A stretch of DNA of 64,000 nt from Streptomyces xanthophaeus (GTDB taxonomy: Bacteria > Actinomycetota > Actinomycetes > Streptomycetales > Streptomycetaceae). The notes beneath the pieces were generated by a model that saw only the letters and a list, made by a program, of their open reading frames with translations, had not been told where the DNA came from and ran no database searches. Location of the stretch: the NCBI RefSeq assembly GCF_000725805.1, contig NZ_KL647132.1, positions 531,930 through 595,929 of the forward strand, read 5' to 3'. Numbering within the stretch: position 1 is the first letter of the stretch; each line of letters starts with the position of its first letter. Positions 35,473-43,953 of this stretch are shown piece after piece. The translations under genes and the position numbers were made by a program.

Positions 35473-36719
35473 CCGGCCCCGAGCTCGTGGCCCGCGTCCG
35501 GGTCGGCAGCGGACGGCCCCTGGAACGGCTGACGGCGCACCCCCGCCTCCCCCTGGTCGCCGGCCTGGACTCGGAACGTCCGGCGGTCCACGTCTGGGAC
35601 TGCACGGACGGTGAACTGCACGAACTGGGCTCCGTCGGCGCCGGGTCGGACGCCTACGGCGACGCCGTCGGCTGGAGCCGGATCAAGCGGACGCCCCGAG
35701 CGGTGTGGCATCCGCACCGGCCCCTGCTCCTGGTGGCGGGTGAGGACGGGGTGACGCAGTGGGCTCCCGCCGGACGCTCCGAACCCGACCTGAAAGGCCT
35801 TCCGCCCACCACCCGATACCGGAACCTGGCGTTCAGCCCGGACGGCCGGACGCTGTGGGCCTCACCCTCCTCGTCGGGCGACGAGGACGGCGCGTGGGAC
35901 CGCTCCGACGCCATCGACCTCGCCTCGGGCACCCTCTCCCCCGGCCCGCGCTGGGACACCGGCGTCGCGGAGCATCCCGGCGGCGGGCTGGTGGTGACGC
36001 TCGCCAGCGATCAGGGCGCGACGCTCGGCCTCTTCGCGCGGATCGACGACGGGACCGGGCCCGCCTCGATGCGGATGCAGCGCCGGGCACTGATCCTGGA
36101 CGCCGACGGCTACGAGACGCCGGCCTTCAGCCCCGACGGACGCCATTTCGCGGTCCGGGGCCATGCGTACGGGAACTCGTTGGAGGTGTTCGAGTTCCCC
36201 TCCCTCCGCAGCGTCCTGGCGACGTCCCTCGGCACGCCCGACCAGCTGCGCAGCTGGTCGCGGCACAACATCGCGTTCGGAACCCGCCCCGGGGTCCTCT
36301 GGACGGGGACCCCCACCGGGACGCTCGTCGAGGTCGACGTCGACGTCGAGCCCCCGCGCCCGACCGAGCACGGCGTACTGGCCGGCTCCCCGGTGACCGC
36401 GCTGGCCGCCACGGCTGCGGGCGGGCTCGTCGTCGCGACCGGCGCGGGCGACCTCGCCCTCCTGGCCCTCCGCTCCGACGCCCCGCCGACGTGCGGCACG
36501 GCCGCCGACGATGCGGCGAGGGCCGCGGTCGCGGCGTTCCTGGCCTCCACGTCCGAGGTCACCGAAGACGGCGACCTGTACCCCCACCTCGCCCTGACCG
36601 ACGGCTCCCGGGCCTGGGAGGCGGAGGACCTGGCGAGCGTGACCACCGCGACCGCGACGGACCCGACGTGGCTGCAGGTCCAGGCGGCCGTCAACCACGC
36701 GCACGGCCAGGACGAGTAG
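35469..36719 (+). CDS. WD40-like beta-propeller protein
   Basis: This 416-residue soluble protein has repeated propeller-blade motifs: HPRLPLVAGLDSERPAVHVWD, FSPDGRTLWA, FSPDGRHFAV and GGLVVATGAGDLALLAL. A C-terminal alpha-helical segment follows. There is no signal peptide. It is probably a scaffold for protein contacts, with the partner unknown; the coupled DUF4259 protein is the obvious candidate. The GTG start overlaps the DUF4259 stop. Confidence 0.82.
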   Translation: MTGPELVARVRVGSGRPLERLTAHPRLPLVAGLDSERPAVHVWDCTDGELHELGSVGAGSDAYGDAVGWSRIKRTPRAVWHPHRPLLLVAGEDGVTQWAPAGRSEPDLKGLPPTTRYRNLAFSPDGRTLWASPSSSGDEDGAWDRSDAIDLASGTLSPGPRWDTGVAEHPGGGLVVTLASDQGATLGLFARIDDGTGPASMRMQRRALILDADGYETPAFSPDGRHFAVRGHAYGNSLEVFEFPSLRSVLATSLGTPDQLRSWSRHNIAFGTRPGVLWTGTPTGTLVEVDVDVEPPRPTEHGVLAGSPVTALAATAAGGLVVATGAGDLALLALRSDAPPTCGTAADDAARAAVAAFLASTSEVTEDGDLYPHLALTDGSRAWEAEDLASVTTATATDPTWLQVQAAVNHAHGQDE

Positions 36720-36783
36720 CCGCCCTTCCCCGGAGCCGCCACAGCCGTGGCCGCCCCGGGCCGGGTGTCGCCCGAGGCGCGCG

Positions 36784-37044
36784 TCAGAGACTGCGGACGA
36801 ACTCCGCGAAGGCGGCCGTGCCGATGGTGAAGGCGGGGCCGTCGGGGACCTTGGAGTCCCGGACCGCGATCCGGCAGGGCTGCGCGGCGATCTCGACGCA
36901 GTCGCCGCCGGTGTCGCTGCTGTACGAGGACTTCTGCCAGGCGGCGGCGCCGAGGGGGGCGCACTCGACGCATTCGCCGCCGGTGTCGCCGCTGTAGGAC
37001 GACTTACGCCAGCGCGCGCTCGTCAGGTGCTGGATGCTCTCCAT
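36784..37044 (-). CDS. Tandem DUF397 protein
   Basis: This 86-residue protein contains a partial and a full DUF397 unit: RWRKSSYSGDTGGECVECAP and WQKSSYSSDTGGDCVEIA...IAVRDSKVPDGPAFTIGTAAFAEFV. DUF397 proteins pair with DUF5753 XRE regulators in actinobacteria; one S. coelicolor pair, Scr1/Scr2 (SCO4441/SCO4442), has been described as toxin-antitoxin-like and affects antibiotic production. The ATG has GGAGGAG upstream, and the gene overlaps the 3' end of the XRE gene by 41 bp. Confidence 0.9.
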   Translation of the reverse strand: MESIQHLTSARWRKSSYSGDTGGECVECAPLGAAAWQKSSYSSDTGGDCVEIAAQPCRIAVRDSKVPDGPAFTIGTAAFAEFVRSL

Positions 37045-37852
37045 AACGCTCCTCCATTACGCGGGCGATCCGTGCCGCCGATTCCTCCACGGAGAGGGCG
37101 GCGGCCTGCAGATGATCGTATCGGAGCGAACCCTCCCTGAGAGCCTGCGGATTGGCCGTCATATGGCCCTGGACGAAGTCCTCGGTGTAGACGAGGTCCG
37201 GGTCGTCGTCGAACCGCAGCAGATTGAACGAGCCCGGCAGTCCCGCGTGGGCGCCCGCCTCGTACGGCAGGATCTGCACCTGCACCCACTCCCGGCTCTG
37301 CAGGGACAGCAGATGGGCGAGCTGCTTGCGCATGACCGCGCGGCCGCCGATCTCCTGGTGCAGGACGGCCTCGCTGAGCACGACCCACGTCAGTGGCGGA
37401 TTCTCGCGGTCGAGTACCCGCTGCCGGTCCATCCGCGCGGCCACCTTGGTGTCGAGCTCCTCCTTGTTCCACACCCCCAGCACCGCCCGGGCGTACTCCT
37501 CGGTCTGCAACAGCCCGTAGACCAACTGCGCCTGGTATGTGGACAGGTACGCCGCCTTGGCCTCCATCTGCGCGTACGGCTGGAACCACGTCGGCAGCTG
37601 GCTGCGCAGGACCAGGCCCACCAGGCGGGAGAACAGGCCACCCGTGCCCAGGGCCGCGTCGATGCGTTCCGAGAAGTCGCGGGTCGGCACCCGTTTCGTC
37701 GTCTCGACCTGCCCGATCAGGGAGCCCGTGCAGAAGACGATGGCCCCGAGCTGCGCCTGCTTCAGTCCGGCCTCCTCGCGGAGCCGGCGCAGTTCGAAGC
37801 CGTAGTAGTCCAGCGGCGAGGCGCTGGGATCGAGGTCGCGCATGCTGACCAT
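37004..37852 (-). CDS. XRE-family regulator with DUF5753 (Scr1/WhiJ-like)
   Basis: This 282-residue regulator has an N-terminal Cro/C1 helix-turn-helix (LRRLREEAGLKQAQLGAIVFCTGSLIGQVETTKRVPT) and a C-terminal DUF5753 domain (YQAQLVYGLLQTEEYARAVL... WVQVQILPYEAGAHAGLPGSFNLLRF). Such proteins work with DUF397 partners in development and antibiotic control. GGGGGTGA precedes this ATG. An in-frame ATG at 37900 behind a TACGCT box is a possible leaderless alternative. Translation is coupled to the tandem-DUF397 gene. Confidence 0.9.
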   Translation of the reverse strand: MVSMRDLDPSASPLDYYGFELRRLREEAGLKQAQLGAIVFCTGSLIGQVETTKRVPTRDFSERIDAALGTGGLFSRLVGLVLRSQLPTWFQPYAQMEAKAAYLSTYQAQLVYGLLQTEEYARAVLGVWNKEELDTKVAARMDRQRVLDRENPPLTWVVLSEAVLHQEIGGRAVMRKQLAHLLSLQSREWVQVQILPYEAGAHAGLPGSFNLLRFDDDPDLVYTEDFVQGHMTANPQALREGSLRYDHLQAAALSVEESAARIARVMEERYGEHPAPDERALA

Positions 37853-37874
37853 GGGACGGTCACCCCCAAGCTGA

Positions 37875-38786
<912 letters not shown>

Positions 38787-38860
38787 GGCCGGCTTCCGCA
38801 CTCGCCCTCGAACGGAGCAGCATCCGCTCTCCGGGCAGCTCGTCGGATTAGCATCGCGGC

Positions 38861-39871
38861 GTGCGCAACGACGACAGTCCCACGCCCCCGTCCCCCGAGT
38901 CCTCCTCGTCGGTCAGCCCGGACCGGCCCTGGTTCACCCGCCGCTCCACCCTGGTCGTCGCGGCTGCCGCGCTGGCACCGGCCGCCCTGGCCGGCTGGAT
39001 GCTGACCCAGGCGCTGGCCGGGGCCGGGACCGGCTCCGGGCAGCCGCAGCCGAAGCCGCTGCCCGCCTCCCACACGGCCCACGGCGACGCGAAGCCCAAC
39101 GCTGCCGCGACGGCGTCCGCGACCGCCACCCCGGGCGCGGAGGCGGGTACGACGCCCTCCCCGGCGGCTCCGGCTCCCGTCCCGGCCCCCGCCAAGGGCC
39201 CGCTGGCCGGCCGGACGGTCGTCATCGACCCCGGCCACAACACGGGCAACTTCCAGCACGGCACCGAGATCAACAAGAAGGTCGACATCGGCACGGGCCG
39301 CAAGGAGTGCGACACCACCGGTACGACCACCAACTCGGGCTACATGGAGGCCGAGTTCACCTTCGACGTCTCGCAGCGGATCAAGGCCGTGCTGGAGGCC
39401 CAGGGCGTCAAGGTGGTCCTCACCCACCGTGCGGACCGCCCCTTCGGCCCCTGCATCGACGAGCGGGCCCGGATCGGCAACGAGGCGAAGGCGGACGCCG
39501 TGGTCTCGGTGCACGCCGACGGCGTCTCGGCGGGCAACCGCGGTTTCCACGTCATCCTCCCGGCCAAGGTGAAGGGCGGCGGCGCGGACACCGCCAAGAT
39601 CGTGGAGCCCTCCCGGCAGCTCGGCGAGCGGATCGTCGGGAACTTCGCCCGGACGACCGGTTCCTCGCCCGCCAACTACCTCGGCGGCGGGACCGGATTG
39701 GACGTCCGTGACGATCTGGGGGGACTGAACCTGTCCACCCAGCCCAAGGTCTTCGTGGAATGCGGCAACATGCGTGACGCCAAGGACGCGGCGCTGCTGA
39801 CGAGTCCGGAATGGCGGCAGAAGGCCGCCCAGGGCATCGCCGACGGCATCGTCGGCTTCCTGGGCGGGTAG
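38861..39871 (+). CDS. N-acetylmuramoyl-L-alanine amidase (Amidase_3)
   Basis: This 336-residue peptidoglycan hydrolase would cut the bond between muramic acid and the stem peptide. A single N-terminal transmembrane anchor (about residues 30-50) is followed by an Ala/Thr/Pro-rich linker. The zinc-dependent domain has VVIDPGHNTGNF (His ligand), MEAEFTFDVSQRI (Glu), VSVHADGVSAGNRGFHV (His) and FVECGNMRDAKDA (catalytic Glu). The GTG start encodes a cytoplasmic tail of about 25 residues. Confidence 0.92.
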   Translation: MRNDDSPTPPSPESSSSVSPDRPWFTRRSTLVVAAAALAPAALAGWMLTQALAGAGTGSGQPQPKPLPASHTAHGDAKPNAAATASATATPGAEAGTTPSPAAPAPVPAPAKGPLAGRTVVIDPGHNTGNFQHGTEINKKVDIGTGRKECDTTGTTTNSGYMEAEFTFDVSQRIKAVLEAQGVKVVLTHRADRPFGPCIDERARIGNEAKADAVVSVHADGVSAGNRGFHVILPAKVKGGGADTAKIVEPSRQLGERIVGNFARTTGSSPANYLGGGTGLDVRDDLGGLNLSTQPKVFVECGNMRDAKDAALLTSPEWRQKAAQGIADGIVGFLGG

Positions 39872-40020
39872 TCCACGGGCAGCCCCGCCGGGGCTGCTCG
39901 CCGCCCCGATCCTCTCGGCAGTGCGAGACGTCCGTACCATGGTGCCGCCCGCCCCGCTCCAGGCAAGAGCTGCGACCGCGGCACCACGAGACGACCGAGA
40001 CCGAGAAGGACACCTAAGAC

Positions 40021-40845
40021 GTGAACATCCGCTCCCTCACTCGAGGCGACGGCGTGGTGATTGGAGCAGCGGCGCTGCTGTTCATCGCCTCGTTCCTCGA
40101 TTTCTACTCCACCACCGGAGGCGACCTCCCCAGCGCCTGGGACACCGACGCGTACCGTCTGGTGCTCCCCAGTGTCTTCCTCATCGGCTTCATCGCCACC
40201 GGCCTGCTGATCGCCGGACGCTTCCAGCCGGAGAACCGCAAGGTCCTGGGTCTGCCGCTGACGGCCTGGGGCACTGTCCTCGCCGTCTCGGCCGCCTGGT
40301 CCGCGCTGTGGGCGCTGATCACCTGCCCGAGCACCCTCGACCTGGGTGCCGGGGCGATCATCGCCTTCCTCGCCACCCTGGCGCTGGCGGGTGTCGCCCT
40401 CTTCGGCGCGAAGGTTCCCGCCCTGGCGGGGGCCCTGCTCCCGGCGCCGGCGCCGGCCGCCGTCCCGCCGTACGGCGGACAGCCGCTGCCCGGCTCCGGG
40501 TACGGCTACCCGGGCGGACAGCAGCAGCAGCCCTACGGGTCCACCCCGCAGCCGGTCCCGCCGTACGGCGGCACCCCGACTCCGGCTCCGGGCCCGCAGG
40601 ACTCCGCGCAGCACGCCCCGGCCGCAGAGCCGGCCCCCTCGGCCGACTTCACGCCGTTCTGGTTCGCCGTTCCGGTGGCCCGTCCCCTGTTCGCCGAGGA
40701 CGGTTCCCCCACCCCGATCGCCGAACTCGCCCCGGGTACCTGGTACCTGGCGGTGGAGCAGCGCGGCGCGGCCACGCTGATCGCCCAGACCCAGGACGGC
40801 CGCCGCGGCGTCCTGAACGACACCTCGGGCATCCAGCGCGGCTGA
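40021..40845 (+). CDS. Four-helix membrane protein with Pro/Gly/Tyr-rich linker
   Basis: This 274-residue protein has four transmembrane helices in residues 10-140. A linker follows with repeated PPYGG units (VPPYGGQPLP, VPPYGGTPTP) and a soluble C-terminal domain of about 70 residues (FWFAVPVARPLF...LAPGTWYLAVEQRGAATLIAQTQDGRRGVLND). Such proteins are common in Streptomyces; the function is unknown. The GTG start follows a 149-bp gap, and a strong terminator follows. Confidence 0.75.
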   Translation: MNIRSLTRGDGVVIGAAALLFIASFLDFYSTTGGDLPSAWDTDAYRLVLPSVFLIGFIATGLLIAGRFQPENRKVLGLPLTAWGTVLAVSAAWSALWALITCPSTLDLGAGAIIAFLATLALAGVALFGAKVPALAGALLPAPAPAAVPPYGGQPLPGSGYGYPGGQQQQPYGSTPQPVPPYGGTPTPAPGPQDSAQHAPAAEPAPSADFTPFWFAVPVARPLFAEDGSPTPIAELAPGTWYLAVEQRGAATLIAQTQDGRRGVLNDTSGIQRG

Positions 40846-40863
40846 AACGGCCCCGCTCGGCCC

Positions 40864-40907
40864 AGGGCAACGGCCCCCCGCCCTTCCGGGCGGGGGGCCG
40901 TTGCCCT
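40864..40907 (+). terminator. Rho-independent-type terminator
   Basis: A perfect 20-bp GC-rich stem (AGGGCAACGGCCCCCCGCCC with its complement) encloses TTCC. It lies 19 bp after the membrane protein stop. Confidence 0.9.
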
Positions 40908-40915
40908 ACAGTCCC

Positions 40916-40930
40916 CTGACGCACCGTCAG
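40916..40930. promoter_or_regulatory. CTGACG-CAC-CGTCAG inverted repeat upstream of LLM gene
   Basis: CTGACGCACCGTCAG is a perfect 6-bp inverted repeat with a 3-bp centre, 34 bp before the LLM oxidoreductase start. The half-site CTGAC(G) recurs in the acyl-CoA dehydrogenase promoter (34963-34981). Confidence 0.5.
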
Positions 40931-40963
40931 GTACTTGCGTCGGCTTCGCGGAGGGGACCGTAC

Positions 40964-41974
40964 ATGCGCCTCGGACTCGCACTCGGCTACTGGGGCCGCG
41001 GCCCCGACCCGGCCCACCTCGACCTCGCCGTCGAGGCCGAGAACCTCGGCTACCACTCGGTGTGGACCGCCGAGGCCTGGGGTTCGGACGCCTTCACCCC
41101 GCTGACCTGGATCGCCGCGCACACCTCCCGGATCCGCCTCGGCACGGCCATCGCGCAGATGGCCGCCCGCAGCCCCACCGCCACCGCCATGCACGCGCTC
41201 ACCCTGGACCACCTCTCCGGCGGCCGGATGATGCTGGGCCTCGGCCTCTCGGGGCCGCAGGTGGTCGAGGGCTGGTACGGGCGCCCGTTCCCCGCCAGCC
41301 CGCTCACCGCGACCCGCGAGTACGTGGACGTGATCCGCCAGGTGCTGCGCCGGGAGGCGCCCGTCGCCCTCGACGGCCGCTTCCACCAGCACCCGTACCG
41401 CGGCGAGGACGGCACCGGCATCGGCAAACCGCTCAGGCCGATCACCCACCCGCTGCGCGCGGACCTGCCGGTCCTGCTGGGCGCGGAGGGCCCGAAGAAC
41501 ATCGCCCAGACCACCCGGATCGCCGACGGCTGGCTCCCCCTGTACTGGTCCCCGTCCCGCACCGACGTCTACCAGGCCTCGCTGGCCGACGTACCCGAAG
41601 GCTTCATGATCGCGCCGATGGCCCGGGCCAGGATCTGCGACGACGTCGCGGAGGGGCTCCTCCCGGTCAAGGCGATGCTCGGCTTCTACATCGGCGGCAT
41701 GGGGCACGCGGCCCGCAACTTCCACGCCGACCTGATGGCCCGCATGGGGTACGAGGAGGAGGCGCGTCGCATCCAGGAGCTGTTCCTCGCCGGGCGCAGG
41801 GAGGAGGCGGTCCTGGCCGTCCCGGACGCCTTCGCCGACGAGATCTCGCTGATCGGCCCGCGGGAGCGGATCGCCGAGCGCCTGGAACTGTGGCGCAAGG
41901 GCCCGGTCACCGACCTGCTCCTGACCGCCCCGGACCCGCACACCCTGCGCGTCCTGGCGGAACTCAACAGCTAG
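40964..41974 (+). CDS. LLM-class F420-dependent oxidoreductase
   Basis: This 336-residue luciferase-like TIM-barrel enzyme is predicted to use coenzyme F420 (or FMN). Segments typical of the F420 group are LGLALGYWGRGP, LAVEAENLGYHSVWTAEAWGSDAF, IRLGTAIAQMAARSPTATAM, LDHLSGGRMMLGLGLSGPQVVEGWYG and VLLGAEGPKNI. Homologues sit in steroid or acyl-CoA gene neighbourhoods, but the substrate here is unknown. The ATG has GGAGGGGA upstream. It overlaps the convergent next gene by 4 bp. Confidence 0.9.
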   Translation: MRLGLALGYWGRGPDPAHLDLAVEAENLGYHSVWTAEAWGSDAFTPLTWIAAHTSRIRLGTAIAQMAARSPTATAMHALTLDHLSGGRMMLGLGLSGPQVVEGWYGRPFPASPLTATREYVDVIRQVLRREAPVALDGRFHQHPYRGEDGTGIGKPLRPITHPLRADLPVLLGAEGPKNIAQTTRIADGWLPLYWSPSRTDVYQASLADVPEGFMIAPMARARICDDVAEGLLPVKAMLGFYIGGMGHAARNFHADLMARMGYEEEARRIQELFLAGRREEAVLAVPDAFADEISLIGPRERIAERLELWRKGPVTDLLLTAPDPHTLRVLAELNS

Positions 41975-42378
41975 GCCGTCTCTGCCGGGTCCGTCCCGGG
42001 GGCCTGCGGGACGGCCTCCAGCAGCTCGCGCACGTCCAGGGGCATGACGGCGATCTCCATGGCCGCGCCGTCCCCGTACGCGCAGGTGACGATCCGCGAG
42101 CCGGGGTTGATGGCGATGCCCTCCTTGACCGTGGGCACCCGCACCCCGGTGGCGCGCCCGCCGGGCAGCTCCACGGGCTCGCCGCGCTGCGGCACCCAGC
42201 GGGCGGTGCCCGCCTCGGCGTACACCCGTCCCGGCCGCCAGCGGCCCTCCCCGGCCGGGCTGCGGACCATGCAGGGGATCCCGGGCACGGGCCCGGTGGC
42301 CGCCCGCTGGAGGTGCTTGCGCCGCAGGAGCCACCCGGCCCCGGCGGCGGCGAGGACGGCCACCACGATCTCGATCAC
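41971..42378 (-). CDS. Small membrane-anchored protein, DUF2550-like
   Basis: This 135-residue protein starts with one transmembrane helix (IEIVVAVLAAAGAGWLL) and RRK, then a small beta-rich domain (GEGRWRPGRVYAEAGTARWVPQRGEPVEL...RIVTCAYGDGAAMEIAVMPLDVRELL). Layout and length recall the DUF2550 family, but I am not sure of the match. The GTG start overlaps the stop of the upstream lipoprotein gene (GTGA), making it the last member of the WXG-like/hydrolase operon. Confidence 0.7.
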   Translation of the reverse strand: MIEIVVAVLAAAGAGWLLRRKHLQRAATGPVPGIPCMVRSPAGEGRWRPGRVYAEAGTARWVPQRGEPVELPGGRATGVRVPTVKEGIAINPGSRIVTCAYGDGAAMEIAVMPLDVRELLEAVPQAPGTDPAETA

Positions 42379-42980
42379 CCACCCATTGAAACAGGCCGCC
42401 CGCTGCGCGCGGCGGGGCCGGCGGCGGCCGGCGCCGAGGCCTTGCCCGGTGGGAGGAAGCAGGGCGACCTCACGCTGATCGAGGCGAGGCCCTCACCTTT
42501 GGCGCGGTCCACGACGCCCGTCACGGCGTCCATCCAGAAGTCGTCGGGCTCCGTACGCATGTAGACCGTCGGAAAGGGGCTGGACCAGTCGACCTCGCCC
42601 GAGGTGTTGCGCTTGTGGCCCTGCTTCAGCCAGGCGTCCCGTGCCTGTCGCACGAGGTTCTGGGCCTCGTTCCCCGGAACACCGGTCAGTCTGTAGGTGA
42701 CGGTGACCGCCAGGCGGTCGTCGGGGCCGTGGTCGTCCCTGGCGATGCACGGGCCGACGGGCGCGGAGCCCATGCGTTCCGGTGTCGGCCCGGGGGACAT
42801 GCCGTCCACCGCCTGGCGGATGATGTCCTCTGCCCGGTCCGTCGCCTGCTGCTCATTCATCGTGTCCTGCTGCGGTGCCCTTCCGCCGGTTTCCCGTCCG
42901 TCGCCCTTCGCCCCGCACGCGGTTCCCGCCGTCACGACGGCCAGCAGTGCGACGGCAGCGATCGTTCTGCGTGGATTCAC
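42375..42980 (-). CDS. Lipoprotein, shorter tandem paralogue
   Basis: This 201-residue lipoprotein has lipobox TACG with Cys22. The mature domain carries MNEQQATDRAEDIIRQAVDGMSPGPTPER, GPCIARDDHGPDDRL, RTEPDDFWMDAVTGVVDRAKGEG and RSPCFLPPGKA, all repeated in the neighbouring upstream gene. The two Cys (GPCIAR and SPCFLP) may form a disulphide. The function is unknown. It lies 19 bp after its longer paralogue and is translationally coupled to the small membrane protein. Confidence 0.8.
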   Translation of the reverse strand: MNPRRTIAAVALLAVVTAGTACGAKGDGRETGGRAPQQDTMNEQQATDRAEDIIRQAVDGMSPGPTPERMGSAPVGPCIARDDHGPDDRLAVTVTYRLTGVPGNEAQNLVRQARDAWLKQGHKRNTSGEVDWSSPFPTVYMRTEPDDFWMDAVTGVVDRAKGEGLASISVRSPCFLPPGKASAPAAAGPAARSGRPVSMGG

Positions 42981-42999
42981 GGCTGCCCTCCGGTGACGC

Positions 43000-43953
43000 T
43001 CACGCGCCGGCGGACACCGGAGCGCCGGCGGGCGTCGTCACGGCGACGCGCACCGCTCCGGTGGCCGAGGCCGCGACCTGTGCGAGCGTGTGCTCTCCGG
43101 GGTGGCCGGCGACGACGGCCGGGATGCCCTCGGGCGTCGGCACCTGGCGTACGTCCCAGCCCGCGTTCTGGAAGTACGCCTGTGCGCGCGCCACGGCCCG
43201 TGCCCTCTCGTCCTCCGGCAGCGGCTCCGTCGACCAGGTGTGGTGGACCGAGGTCCCCGACTCGTCCCGGACCGTGCTGAGGCCTTCCCCGGGCTGCCTG
43301 GACGCCGGCCCGGCCCGCAGGGCGTCGTAGATCCGGCTGGAGTGACCGAGGGCGCGCTGCCGGGCGGGATCGTCGGCCTGCGGGCCCTGTGGCGCGGCGG
43401 GGCCGGCCGCGGTCGACGCCGAGGCCTTGCCCGGCGGGAGGAAGCAGGGCGACCTCACCTTGAGGGTGGCGATGCCCTCGCCCTTGGCGCGGTCCAGGAC
43501 CCCGGTGATGCCTTCCATCCAGAAGTCGTCGGGCTCCGTGCGCATGCTGACCCACGGGTAAGGGCCGGACATGTCCTTCTCGTCCGACGAGTTGTACTTG
43601 TAGCCCTGCTTCAGCCAGGCGTCCCGCGCCTGGAGCACGAGGTTCTTGGCCTCGGTCCCCGGAACACCGGTGAGCTTGTAGAAGAGGGTGACCTGCAGTC
43701 GGTCGTCGGGGCCGTGGTCGTCCCTGGCGATGCAGGGGCCGACGGTCTCGGGGCCCGTACGCTCCAGCGTCGGCTCGGCCGACATGCCGTCCACCGCCTG
43801 GCGGATGATCTCCTCTGCCCGGTCGACCGCTTGCTGCTCGTTCATCGTGACCCCCTTCGCCGCTTCTCCGTTGTCTTCCTGTGCCCCGCACGCGGTCACC
43901 ACGGCCGTCAGGGCCAGCAGTGCAGCAGCTGGGAACGCCTTCCGCGGATTCAC
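43000..43953 (-). CDS. Lipoprotein, longer tandem paralogue with extra C-terminal domain
   Basis: This 317-residue lipoprotein has lipobox TACG with Cys22. Residues 35-175 or so match the shorter paralogue (MNEQQAVDRAEEIIRQAVDGMS, GPCIARDDHGPDDRL, RTEPDDFWMEGITGVLDRAKGEG, RSPCFLPPGKA). Residues 200-317 add a second alpha/beta domain (SSRIYDALRAG...ARAQAYFQNAGWDVRQV). The function is unknown; as an exported partner it may accompany the coupled alpha/beta hydrolase, whose stop overlaps this start. Confidence 0.8.
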   Translation of the reverse strand: MNPRKAFPAAALLALTAVVTACGAQEDNGEAAKGVTMNEQQAVDRAEEIIRQAVDGMSAEPTLERTGPETVGPCIARDDHGPDDRLQVTLFYKLTGVPGTEAKNLVLQARDAWLKQGYKYNSSDEKDMSGPYPWVSMRTEPDDFWMEGITGVLDRAKGEGIATLKVRSPCFLPPGKASASTAAGPAAPQGPQADDPARQRALGHSSRIYDALRAGPASRQPGEGLSTVRDESGTSVHHTWSTEPLPEDERARAVARAQAYFQNAGWDVRQVPTPEGIPAVVAGHPGEHTLAQVAASATGAVRVAVTTPAGAPVSAGA

